From: Clostridiales bacterium
GTDB lineage: Bacteria > Bacillota > Clostridia > Christensenellales > JAISNN01
Direction: 5' to 3'
DNA length: 6,881 nt
Assembly: GCA_031289865.1 (NCBI GenBank)
Contig: JAITOQ010000203.1
Location: 1-6,881 of the forward strand
Shown: positions 1 to 5,141 of the stretch, piece by piece
Numbering within the stretch: the stretch's first letter is position 1
Layout of the letters: the number at the start of each line of letters is the position of its first letter
Notes under the pieces: model-generated
What the model was told of the DNA's origin: nothing
Databases searched by the model: none
What the model saw: the letters and a program-made list of their open reading frames with translations, nothing else
Made by a program: the position numbers and the translations under genes

Positions 1-729
1 CACCCCTTTTATGTTTTTTGCAAGAGACTCTATCTCCTCGTGATGCAAGAGATACATGTCCTTTTCGCCTATCCCCTCAAAGGTATAGACGCGTTTTATT
101 TCCATGGGTTTTGTGTGAATCCACTTGCCGTTTTCCCAATAGGAGCCGACCGCGGAAACCTCGCGAATGTTGATTTCGGGATTGAAATTCGTCGCGAAAG
201 GATAGCCGTGGTCGCCGCCGTTGGCGTCCAGAATATCGATGGTCTCTATCTCGTCAAAAAAGTGTTTTTGAGCGTAAGCGGAAAAGACGCTCGTCACGCC
301 CGGGTCAAAGCCCGACCCTAAGAGCGCGGTAATCCCCGCTTTTTCAAAGCGTTCGCGGTACGCCCATTGCTCCTTGTATTCAAATTTTGCCGCGTCGGGA
401 TGCTCATAATTCGCCGTATCCATGTAGTCGGTCTTTGTCCTAAGACACGCCTCCATGATAGTCAAATCTTGATACGGAAGCGCAAGATTCATGACGATAT
501 CGGGCTTGACCTTAGAAATCAACGCGACAAGCTCGTCGACGTTGTCAGCGTCGACCTTTTCCGTCGTGATTTTTGTCTTACCGCCGGACAACTTTTCCTT
601 TAACGCGTCGCATTTGGATTTTGTACGGCTCGCGATACAGATCTCCGAAAAAACCTCGCTGTTTTGACAGCATTTGTGAATGGCGACGCTTGCTACGCCG
701 CCGCAACCGATAATCAAGGCTTTTGACAT
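1..729 (-). CDS. CASDH: Carboxynorspermidine/carboxyspermidine dehydrogenase (saccharopine dehydrogenase family), 3' end missing
   Basis: The first 243 codons of an open frame run off the left edge; family members are about 400 residues, so roughly 60% is visible. The start is the ATG at 729-727, with a perfect AGGAGG site (738-743) 8 bases upstream. The N-terminus is a Rossmann NAD(P) fold (ALIIGCGGVASVAIHKC), followed by the second-strand ASRT, PDIVMNLALPYQD, DYMDTANYEHPD and the GFDPGVTSVF block. ILDANGGDHGYPFATNFNPE is typical of the carboxynorspermidine dehydrogenase branch rather than of lysine-forming saccharopine dehydrogenase. The known family reaction is NADPH-dependent reductive condensation of aspartate beta-semialdehyde with putrescine (or diaminopropane) to carboxyspermidine (or carboxynorspermidine), in the cytoplasm. 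Its place behind speA and speB, which make putrescine, supports the carboxyspermidine role. The partner decarboxylase (CASDC/NspC type) is expected downstream, outside the window. The exact substrate is inferred. Confidence 0.88.
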   Translation of the reverse strand, partial: MSKALIIGCGGVASVAIHKCCQNSEVFSEICIASRTKSKCDALKEKLSGGKTKITTEKVDADNVDELVALISKVKPDIVMNLALPYQDLTIMEACLRTKTDYMDTANYEHPDAAKFEYKEQWAYRERFEKAGITALLGSGFDPGVTSVFSAYAQKHFFDEIETIDILDANGGDHGYPFATNFNPEINIREVSAVGSYWENGKWIHTKPMEIKRVYTFEGIGEKDMYLLHHEEIESLAKNIKGV

Positions 730-759
730 TTTTGTTTCCTCCTAATATTTTTTTTGCAC

Positions 760-814
760 AGTATTCTATAAAACGGCTGTTTTTAGAATACTTCGCGCCT
801 CATAGTATTCTATA
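760..814 (-). promoter_or_regulatory. Three-copy AGTATTCTA inverted/direct repeat in the leader of the dehydrogenase gene
   Basis: The nonamer AGTATTCTA occurs on the plus strand at 760-768 and 804-812, with its exact reverse complement at 784-792. Copies 2 and 3 form a perfect 9-bp inverted repeat with an 11-base spacer. Copies 1 and 2 form a longer imperfect hairpin because the sequence between them (AAAC, GGCT, GTTT) also pairs. The middle copy can pair with only one neighbour, so the two hairpins exclude each other. The outer copies extend to TATAGAATACT(A/G)TG on the minus strand, with 13 of 14 bases identical. No U-tract follows either hairpin, so neither is an intrinsic terminator. An operator, an mRNA processing or stability structure, or the relic of a small mobile repeat are all possible. 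The function is unknown. Confidence 0.5.
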
Positions 815-820
815 GACTGA

Positions 821-920
821 CGGATTCGGGACGATGAAGGCATCGTCCCCTACAAAAAGTGCCGACATCTCTTATGAGGGCGGTCGCCCCTACAAGAGGT
901 GCCGACTTCTCTTTTGTTCC
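821..920. repeat. Intergenic hairpin repeat (GTAGGGG family), two tandem partial units
   Basis: A perfect 9-bp stem, GGGACGATG (828-836) with CATCGTCCC (841-849), encloses a 4-base loop. The stretch 821-855 recurs at 4580-4614 with one mismatch in 35 bases. A 40-base tandem follows: 851-876 (TACAAAAAGTGCCGAC and onward) and 891-916 match at 22 of 26 positions. The second unit is preceded by GGGCGGTCGCCCC, half of another hairpin. On the minus strand each unit reads TGTAGGGG followed by a GC-rich arm, a kind of interspersed repeat that I recall from gut Clostridia genomes. It sits just downstream of speB in the same orientation as the copy behind tsaE. No protein is encoded here. Confidence 0.75.
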
Positions 921-922
921 GC

Positions 923-961
923 AATTTTCAACTTTCAACTTTCAATTTTCAACTTTCAATT
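923..961. repeat. TTTCAAC/T heptad array abutting the speB stop codon
   Basis: Five consecutive 7-base units fill 926-960: TTTCAAC, TTTCAAC, TTTCAAT, TTTCAAC, TTTCAAT. A degenerate sixth unit overlaps the speB stop at 962-964. On the minus strand this is a purine-rich TTGAAAG/ATTGAAA array starting immediately after the stop. Twenty-two bases (923-944) are identical to 4691-4712 at the end of tsaE, where the array again lies at the 3' end of a gene and next to the same hairpin repeat. This suggests that the heptads and the hairpin belong to one composite intergenic element. Confidence 0.7.
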
Positions 962-1810
962 TTACAATGCAAGCAGTAGTTCTCTGACGATTTTGCAAGC
1001 AAGCGCGGTCGATATCCCCGAAGGATCATAGACGGGGCAAAGCTCGCTTATGTCGCAAGCGACGATATTTAAGCCGCTCACGAGTCGGATTGCGGAAAGC
1101 AATTCGGTGAATTTTATGCCGCCCGCTTCGGGTGTTCCCGTTGCGGGAAATTCCGACGGGTCGAGTATGTCGAGGTCGATACTTAAATAGACGTTTTTTC
1201 CTTTTAGGGCGGCTACCGCGTTTTCTATTCCGTCGAGATTGTATTTGTTTAAGACGGTGTTTGCTTTGGCAAATTCAAACTCCGACTTTTCGCCCGAACG
1301 GATTCCGAATTGAAAAATCCTGCCGCGTCCTACTATGTCAAACACACGGCGCATTACGGTCGCGTGCGACAGCGATTCGCCGAGATAGTCGGCGCGGAGA
1401 TCGGTATGCGCGTCAAAATGCAGAACGTATAGATCGTTTTTATAAGCCTTTGCCGCCGCCCTAAACGCGCCGAGGGTCACGAGATGTTCGCCGCCTATCA
1501 TGAGCGGCAACTTCCCGTCCTTTAAAATCCTTGCGGCGGTTTCCTCGATCATATCGAGAGCGCGCTCCGGATTTCCGAACGGAAGCTCCAAATCTCCCCC
1601 GTCAAAAACCGCGGTATCCTCGATATCCTTGTCTTGATACGGGCTGTATGTTTCGATACCGAAGGACTCCTCGCGGATACGTTTGGGCGCAAAACGCGCC
1701 CCCGGTCGGTATGATGCCGTCGAGTCAAACGGCGCGCCGAATAGGACGATTTTTGATTCGGCGTACTCCGCATCGCAACCTAAAAAGGTCTGAATATTTT
1801 TATTCCACAT
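962..1810 (-). CDS. speB: Agmatinase (agmatine ureohydrolase)
   Basis: This 282-residue protein of the arginase/agmatinase/formiminoglutamase family hydrolyses agmatine to putrescine and urea in the cytoplasm. The two-manganese site is complete: GGEH (His109), HFDAHTD (Asp133, His135, Asp137) and SIDLDILDP (Asp212, Asp214). The family's SHATVMRR and DISELCP (Glu256) segments are also present. Length is normal (about 280-305). The ATG at 1810-1808 lies inside the last codons of speE, whose TAA ends at 1800, giving an 11-base overlap. The nearest GGAG lies about 11 bases upstream, so translation is probably coupled to ribosomes finishing speE. The amber codon in speE could therefore reduce speB translation unless readthrough or re-initiation occurs. 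An alternative substrate is N1-aminopropylagmatine, as in the thermophile route where the aminopropyltransferase acts first, but plain agmatinase is the simpler call. The gene ends directly in a heptad repeat. Confidence 0.93.
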   Translation of the reverse strand: MWNKNIQTFLGCDAEYAESKIVLFGAPFDSTASYRPGARFAPKRIREESFGIETYSPYQDKDIEDTAVFDGGDLELPFGNPERALDMIEETAARILKDGKLPLMIGGEHLVTLGAFRAAAKAYKNDLYVLHFDAHTDLRADYLGESLSHATVMRRVFDIVGRGRIFQFGIRSGEKSEFEFAKANTVLNKYNLDGIENAVAALKGKNVYLSIDLDILDPSEFPATGTPEAGGIKFTELLSAIRLVSGLNIVACDISELCPVYDPSGISTALACKIVRELLLAL

Positions 1811-2651
1811 CTTTTAAAAGCTCCGTTACATAATTCGGCAGATAAAACGCGCCCTTGTGGAGGTTTGTGTTATAATACCGCGTCTTTATGTCCAACCCGT
1901 TCCAATATTCCTCGCGGAGGTCGCGGAGCGGATGGTATTTTTTTGAGGCGAACCCGAACAGCCAATGCCCCGACGGATAGGTCGGAACGTGCGCTTGATA
2001 TATCTTGCAGACCGGAAAGGAATGAAAGATATTTTTATGGGCTTTTTGTACGGCTTTGGCGAAATGCTCATAAAAGACGCCCTCGTGCTGATTGACCAAA
2101 ATCCCGTCGCTCTTTAACGCCTTGTAACAATTTCCGTAAAACTCTTTGGTAAAAAAGACCTCGCCCGGTCCGAACGGGTCGGTGGAATCGACGATGATTA
2201 GGTCGTATTTTTCCTCGCATTTGCGGATATATTTTAAGCCGTCCTGTACAAAGACGCGGACGCGTTCGTCGTCAAAGCCGCGTGTGGTATTCGGATAAAA
2301 TTGCTTGACCACGTCGACCAACATACCGTCATGCTCGACGACGTCTAATTCCTTTATGGTCGACTATTTTGTAAGCTCCGTCACGACGCCGCCGTTTCCC
2401 GCGCCGATCACGAGTACGGAATCCACACTCGGATGCACCGCCATAACGACGTGAGTTATCATCTCGTGAAAGATAAATTCGTCCTTTTCCGTGAGCGCAA
2501 GACTGCCGTCCAACACCAAAAGCTTCCCAAAATCGGGACTTGTAAAGACGTCTATACGCTGCATATCGCTCTGTCCCGAAAACAGCTGCCGATCTACCTT
2601 GATAGAAAACTGTACGCCCGGCGTGTGTTTTTCGTCAAACCAAAATTCCAT
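1800..2651 (-). pseudogene. speE: Spermidine synthase (polyamine aminopropyltransferase), interrupted by an in-frame TAG
   Basis: The 284-codon frame, stop included, is full length for SpeE. It starts at the ATG at 2651-2649 behind GAGGAGGG and ends at TAA 1802-1800, but codon 96 (2366-2364) is TAG. Both sides are in the same frame and align continuously with the family: ...VVTELTK-stop-STIKELDVVEHDG.... Relatives usually carry Tyr or His here (as in LTRYSTIE), so a single TAY-to-TAG change explains it. The rest looks conserved: LVLDGSLALTEKDEFIFHE, the ribose-binding VEHD (Glu106), QDGLKYI (Asp137), the catalytic DSTDPFGPGE (Asp155, Asp158), VPTYPSGHW and YYNTNLHKGAF. The nucleotide-binding loop reads GAGNGG instead of the usual GGGDGG/GAGDGG, and the usual RE after it is TE. 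The intact enzyme would move an aminopropyl group from decarboxylated S-adenosylmethionine to putrescine (or agmatine). The break may be a true nonsense mutation, a sequence error or recoding. It lies 19 bases after speA and overlaps speB. Confidence 0.85.
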
Positions 2652-2670
2652 TGTTTTTCCCTCCTCACTT

Positions 2671-4119
2671 TTAAAGCGTCACCTTTAAAGACTCTACCCC
2701 TTTGTCCTCCATGCCCGTCAAAAAGCACCCTTTATCCTTTGAATATCTGATATATTCGATAATCTCTTTGGTGATTTGTTCGCCCGGAGAAACGATAGGT
2801 ATCCCCGGAGGATAGCACATGACGAATTCGGCGCAAATTCTCCCCTCCGTCTTTTCAAGCGTGACAAATTCGTTTGCGGAATAGAAGGCTTTTTGCGGGG
2901 TCATGACCGCTATAGGGTTGATGTATTCGTGCTTGAGCAGTCCCAACTTGCTTTTTTTGTATAGGCGGCGGATCTCCGACAACGCGCCCACAAGCCGCTC
3001 TATATCGCGGTAGCGGTCGCCGATTGATAGATACGCGAGGATATTGCCGAGGTCGCCGAATTCGGCTTGAATGTTGTAGTCGTCGCGGAGTAAGTCGTAC
3101 ACCTCGATACCCGCAAGCCCGATATTCATGGTGTTTACCGACAGCTTTGTCACGTCAAAATCAAATATAGTGTCGCCGTTGATAAGCTCCTTTGAGTATG
3201 CGTAATAGTCGCCGATACCGTTGATCTCTTCACGCGCATAGTCGGCAAGCTCCGAAATCGTCTTGAAAATCTTTTCTCCGTTAAGCGCGAGATTCCTCCG
3301 CGAGAGATCGAGGCTCGCCATCAAGAGATAAGAACCGCTCGTGGTTTGGGTGAGATTTATGATTTGACGGACGTAATTAGGATTCATGCGTTTACCCGTC
3401 AAGAGAAATGAGCTTTGAGTAAGCGAACCGCCCGATTTGTGCATGCTCACCGCCGCCATATCCGCGTCGGCTTCCATTGCCGAAAGGGGCATATCGTCGT
3501 TGAAATAAAAGTGGGTGCCGTGCGCCTCGTCGGCTATCACAAGCATTCCCTTGCGGTGCGCAAGCTCCGTGATCGCCTTTATATTTGAACATATCCCGTA
3601 ATAGGTGGGGTTGTTGACCATAACAGCTTTTGCATCGGGGTGCGCGAGTATAGCTTTTTCGACGTCGGAGAACGACATGCCGAGAGAGATACCGAGAGTC
3701 TGATTTATCTGCGGATTTATATAGATCGGGACCGCGCCCGACAAAATCATAGCGTTTATGACGCTCCTATGGACGTTTCGCGGCAAAATAATCTTGTCGC
3801 CGCTCTTGCATACCGACATAATCATAGCTTGAACCGCGCTCGAAGTCCCGTTCACCATAAAAAACGCGTGAGACGACCCGAACGCCTCCGCGGCAAGCTC
3901 CTCCGCTTCCGCAATCACAGAAATCGGGTGGCAAAGATTGTCAAGCGGTTTCATAGAATTTACGTCGATCGAAACACATTTTTCGCCGAAAAACTCCGCA
4001 AGTTCGGGATTCCCTTTTCCGCGTTTGTGTCCGGGGACGTCGAAAGGTACGACGCGGTTGCTTTTAAATTCTATCAATGCATCCACAATCGGCGCTCTCT
4101 TTTGTCTGTTGTAAACCAT
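2671..4119 (-). CDS. speA: Arginine decarboxylase, Orn/Lys/Arg decarboxylase family (PLP-dependent)
   Basis: This 482-residue fold-type-I PLP enzyme, close in length to Bacillus SpeA (about 490), decarboxylates arginine to agmatine as the first step of the operon. The N-terminal FDVPGHKRGKG is the family's opening motif. The cofactor site shows VNGTSSAV (89-96), ADEAHGTHFYF (Asp197 for the pyridine nitrogen, His200) and SMHKSGGSLTQSS with the Schiff-base Lys228. The C-terminal domain contains CYPPGIPIVSPGE (about 435-447), as in other members. There is no N-terminal response-regulator-like wing domain, so this is the short Gram-positive form. Lysine or ornithine decarboxylase is possible from sequence alone, but the adjacent agmatinase argues strongly for arginine. 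The start is the ATG at 4119-4117, with GAGGGAG just upstream. The gene is first in the polyamine operon, behind a structured leader and terminator, and speE follows after 19 bases. Confidence 0.92.
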   Translation of the reverse strand: MVYNRQKRAPIVDALIEFKSNRVVPFDVPGHKRGKGNPELAEFFGEKCVSIDVNSMKPLDNLCHPISVIAEAEELAAEAFGSSHAFFMVNGTSSAVQAMIMSVCKSGDKIILPRNVHRSVINAMILSGAVPIYINPQINQTLGISLGMSFSDVEKAILAHPDAKAVMVNNPTYYGICSNIKAITELAHRKGMLVIADEAHGTHFYFNDDMPLSAMEADADMAAVSMHKSGGSLTQSSFLLTGKRMNPNYVRQIINLTQTTSGSYLLMASLDLSRRNLALNGEKIFKTISELADYAREEINGIGDYYAYSKELINGDTIFDFDVTKLSVNTMNIGLAGIEVYDLLRDDYNIQAEFGDLGNILAYLSIGDRYRDIERLVGALSEIRRLYKKSKLGLLKHEYINPIAVMTPQKAFYSANEFVTLEKTEGRICAEFVMCYPPGIPIVSPGEQITKEIIEYIRYSKDKGCFLTGMEDKGVESLKVTL

Positions 4120-4153
4120 TCTTCTCCCTCTATTACTCTGTACTTTACGGACA

Positions 4154-4187
4154 TAAAAAACGGCGTACCGAAACTAAGGTACACCGT
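4154..4187 (-). terminator. Intrinsic terminator in the speA leader (probable attenuator)
   Basis: Read on the minus strand, ACGGTGTACC (4187-4178), an 8-base loop TTAGTTTC and GGTACGCCGT (4169-4160) form a 10-bp stem with one U-G wobble. Six U residues (4160-4155) follow at once. The plus strand has no T-tract after the stem, so it works only toward speA. It ends 34 bases before the speA ATG with no visible promoter in between, so speA transcription must read through it. That points to conditional termination. A competing pairing is conceivable because GGTACG also occurs upstream at about 4384-4389 (minus strand) and could pair 6 bp with UGUACC of the terminator arm. Confidence 0.8.
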
Positions 4188-4511
4188 AATCAAAAACAAA
4201 ATGCCGCCGCCTAAGGAGCAGAAAATGCCCGATAGGTGTGAAAATTTAGAGTCTATATAGCAAGAATTTACTTTTACTACTCTTATTAATCGTTTTGATA
4301 GGTGTATGCTCGGAGCTCCCTTACATACTGTCTTAAAAAAACAGAGACCGTCTTGGCCCTTTATTAATAAGGCAACAAAGTTGCCGTACCGTATTTTTGC
4401 TGTCGAAACAGTAATTACTTCGATATTTCACTCCCGATGTAATAAAATACGGTCAAAATCGTTTGCCGATAAACTCTTATAAGTATCTATTTGAATAAGA
4501 ATCTATAAAAC
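4154..4511 (-). ncRNA. Structured 5' leader RNA of the speA operon, unrecognised class
   Basis: About 355 bases lie between the predicted transcription start (near 4511) and the terminator. Pairings visible by eye, given in plus-strand coordinates, are: 4475-4480 with 4495-4500 (6 bp); 4388-4397 with 4444-4453 (10 bp, perfect), enclosing 4414-4422 with 4435-4443 (8 of 9 pairs) and the small hairpin 4400-4411, a CUGU/ACAG stem with UUCG loop; 4371-4376 with 4380-4385 (6 bp, triloop); 4304-4308 with 4324-4328. The middle group resembles a three-way junction. A GATAGGTGT direct repeat lies at 4231-4239 and 4297-4305. I found no T-box GGGTGG box, no TPP, SAM, lysine, purine or cobalamin core, no tmRNA CCA end and no RNase P core. 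No leader ORF with a plausible ribosome site and an arginine run is apparent. It may be a cis-acting riboswitch-like attenuator or a separate small RNA. Confidence 0.5.
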
Positions 4512-4517
4512 ACTAAT

Positions 4518-4546
4518 AATATACCCTTTTTTTGATATTTTGTCAA
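4518..4546 (-). promoter_or_regulatory. Strong sigma-A type promoter for the speA leader/operon
   Basis: On the minus strand TTGACA (4546-4541) is a perfect -35 box and TATATT (4523-4518) matches the -10 consensus at 5 of 6 positions. The spacer is exactly 17 bases. The flanks are A/T-rich, as usual in Bacillota promoters. Predicted transcription start is near 4511. It lies downstream of the tsaE repeats and is the only strong promoter I could see in the 583 bases between tsaE and speA. Confidence 0.82.
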
Positions 4547-4579
4547 TCAAATTGAGCAAGGTGCGGAAAAAAACTTTTA

Positions 4580-4721
4580 CGGATACGGGACGATGAAGGC
4601 ATCGTCCCCTACAAGAGAACAACGGCTTTATGTTTTGGATTCTTCGCAAGCTCAGAATGGCATCTACTTTTAAAGCGAAGTGACAACCTAAATTTTCAAC
4701 TTTCAACTTTCATCTTTCAAC
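4580..4721. repeat. Composite intergenic repeat behind tsaE (hairpin, CATTCTGAGC-type unit and heptads)
   Basis: Three parts occur in order. First, 4580-4614 repeats 821-855 with one mismatch and holds the same perfect stem, GGGACGATG (4587-4595) with CATCGTCCC (4600-4608). Second, 4638-4662 reads on the minus strand GCCATTCTGAGC...GAAGAATCC, resembling a motif I recall from interspersed repeats in many bacterial genomes; CTTCGC (4642-4647) can also pair with GCGAAG (4675-4680). Third, four heptads at 4694-4721 (TTTCAAC, TTTCAAC, TTTCATC, TTTCAAC) overlap the tsaE 3' end. Order and orientation relative to the upstream gene match the copy behind speB. The hairpin is not followed closely enough by a U-tract to be a clear terminator, although a T-run lies about 13 bases beyond it. 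Confidence 0.7.
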
Positions 4722-5134
4722 TTAACGACGATTGTCCTTGTTTCGTCGCCCGTTCTTTTGAGTTCGATTTCAAAGACGCGTTTTTCACCGAAGGTCTTGT
4801 ATTTGTTCCATTCGACGGCGATTATTGCGTCGTCTTTGTCGAGGTAGTCTAAGAGACCCGTTTCAAAGAGTTCATCTTCGTTTTCGACGCGGTACATGTC
4901 GAGATGATAGAGCGGGATAGCACCGCTCTCGTACACGTTCATGATTGTGAATGTCGGGCTGACAATCCGCTCTTTTATACCCAGCCCCTCCGCAACCCCC
5001 TTGACAAAGTGGGTTTTTCCCGCGCCCAAATCCCCCGACAGCAACAAAACGTCGCCTTTGCGGAGGATTTTTGTAAGGGTTATCGCAATCATAATCGTTT
5101 CATGTACGGAATTTGAGGTTAGTTCTAAAAACAT
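4703..5134 (-). CDS. tsaE: tRNA threonylcarbamoyladenosine biosynthesis ATPase TsaE (YjeE family)
   Basis: A 143-residue P-loop protein of normal length. It shows the family signature GDLGAGKTHFVKG (Walker A, about residues 34-46), SPTFTIMNVYESG, the LYHLDMYRV block and IIAVEWNKY near the C-terminus. In the known pathway TsaE binds the TsaB-TsaD complex and uses ATP to reset it during formation of t6A37 on ANN-decoding tRNAs. The ATG at 5134-5132 has an AGGA ribosome site that overlaps the TAG stop of the upstream glycoside hydrolase gene, so the two are probably co-transcribed. tsaB, rimI and tsaD, frequent neighbours, do not follow. The last five codons and the TGA stop (4705-4703) lie inside the TTTCAAC heptad array, so the repeat supplies the protein's tail (LKDES) and stop codon. 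Confidence 0.93.
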   Translation of the reverse strand: MFLELTSNSVHETIMIAITLTKILRKGDVLLLSGDLGAGKTHFVKGVAEGLGIKERIVSPTFTIMNVYESGAIPLYHLDMYRVENEDELFETGLLDYLDKDDAIIAVEWNKYKTFGEKRVFEIELKRTGDETRTIVVKLKDES

Positions 5135-5141
5135 TTTTTTC

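Noticed and set aside
821..961. CRISPR array.
   Set aside because: The units are contiguous heptads or a single 40-base tandem. There are no regular repeats separated by unique spacers and no cas genes.
1132..1464. Plus-strand ORFs antisense to speB (also 1531-1833).
   Set aside because: They are Arg/Pro-rich shadows of the agmatinase gene, whose complete metal site identifies the real frame.
2364..2366. General reassignment of TAG to an amino acid.
   Set aside because: The hydrolase gene ends properly with TAG at 5144-5142, overlapping the tsaE ribosome site. Readthrough there would only add a short non-conserved tail into tsaE. One gene is weak evidence, so site-specific readthrough remains open.
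4074..4154. A 26-codon ORF starting at the end of the terminator U-tract and overlapping the speA start in another frame, with an Arg-rich tail (KRERR).
   Set aside because: It has no ribosome binding site, and its downstream part is just speA read in a different frame. It was not called as a leader peptide.
3640..4260. Plus-strand 206-residue ORF antisense to speA.
   Set aside because: It is a shadow of the strongly conserved speA frame. Its composition is His/Arg-rich and it has no recognisable domain.
4320..4327. A start-stop pair (ATG TAA on the minus strand) in the leader, which could recall stalling-type uORFs.
   Set aside because: No ribosome site precedes it, and such a six-base pair is expected by chance.
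4381..4460. tmRNA, because of the TTTCGACAG string in the leader.
   Set aside because: There is no tRNA-like end, no CCA and no tag reading frame. The string is simply a small UUCG hairpin.
4580..4614. The GGGACGATG hairpin as the tsaE terminator.
   Set aside because: The nearest T-run lies about 13 bases beyond the stem, and the same hairpin after speB has no T-run, so it fits a dispersed repeat better.
4503..4706. Minus-strand 67-residue ORF across the intergenic repeats and promoter.
   Set aside because: It covers the repeat element and the speA promoter, has no ribosome site and has no protein-like conservation. It is chance coding in A/T-rich sequence.
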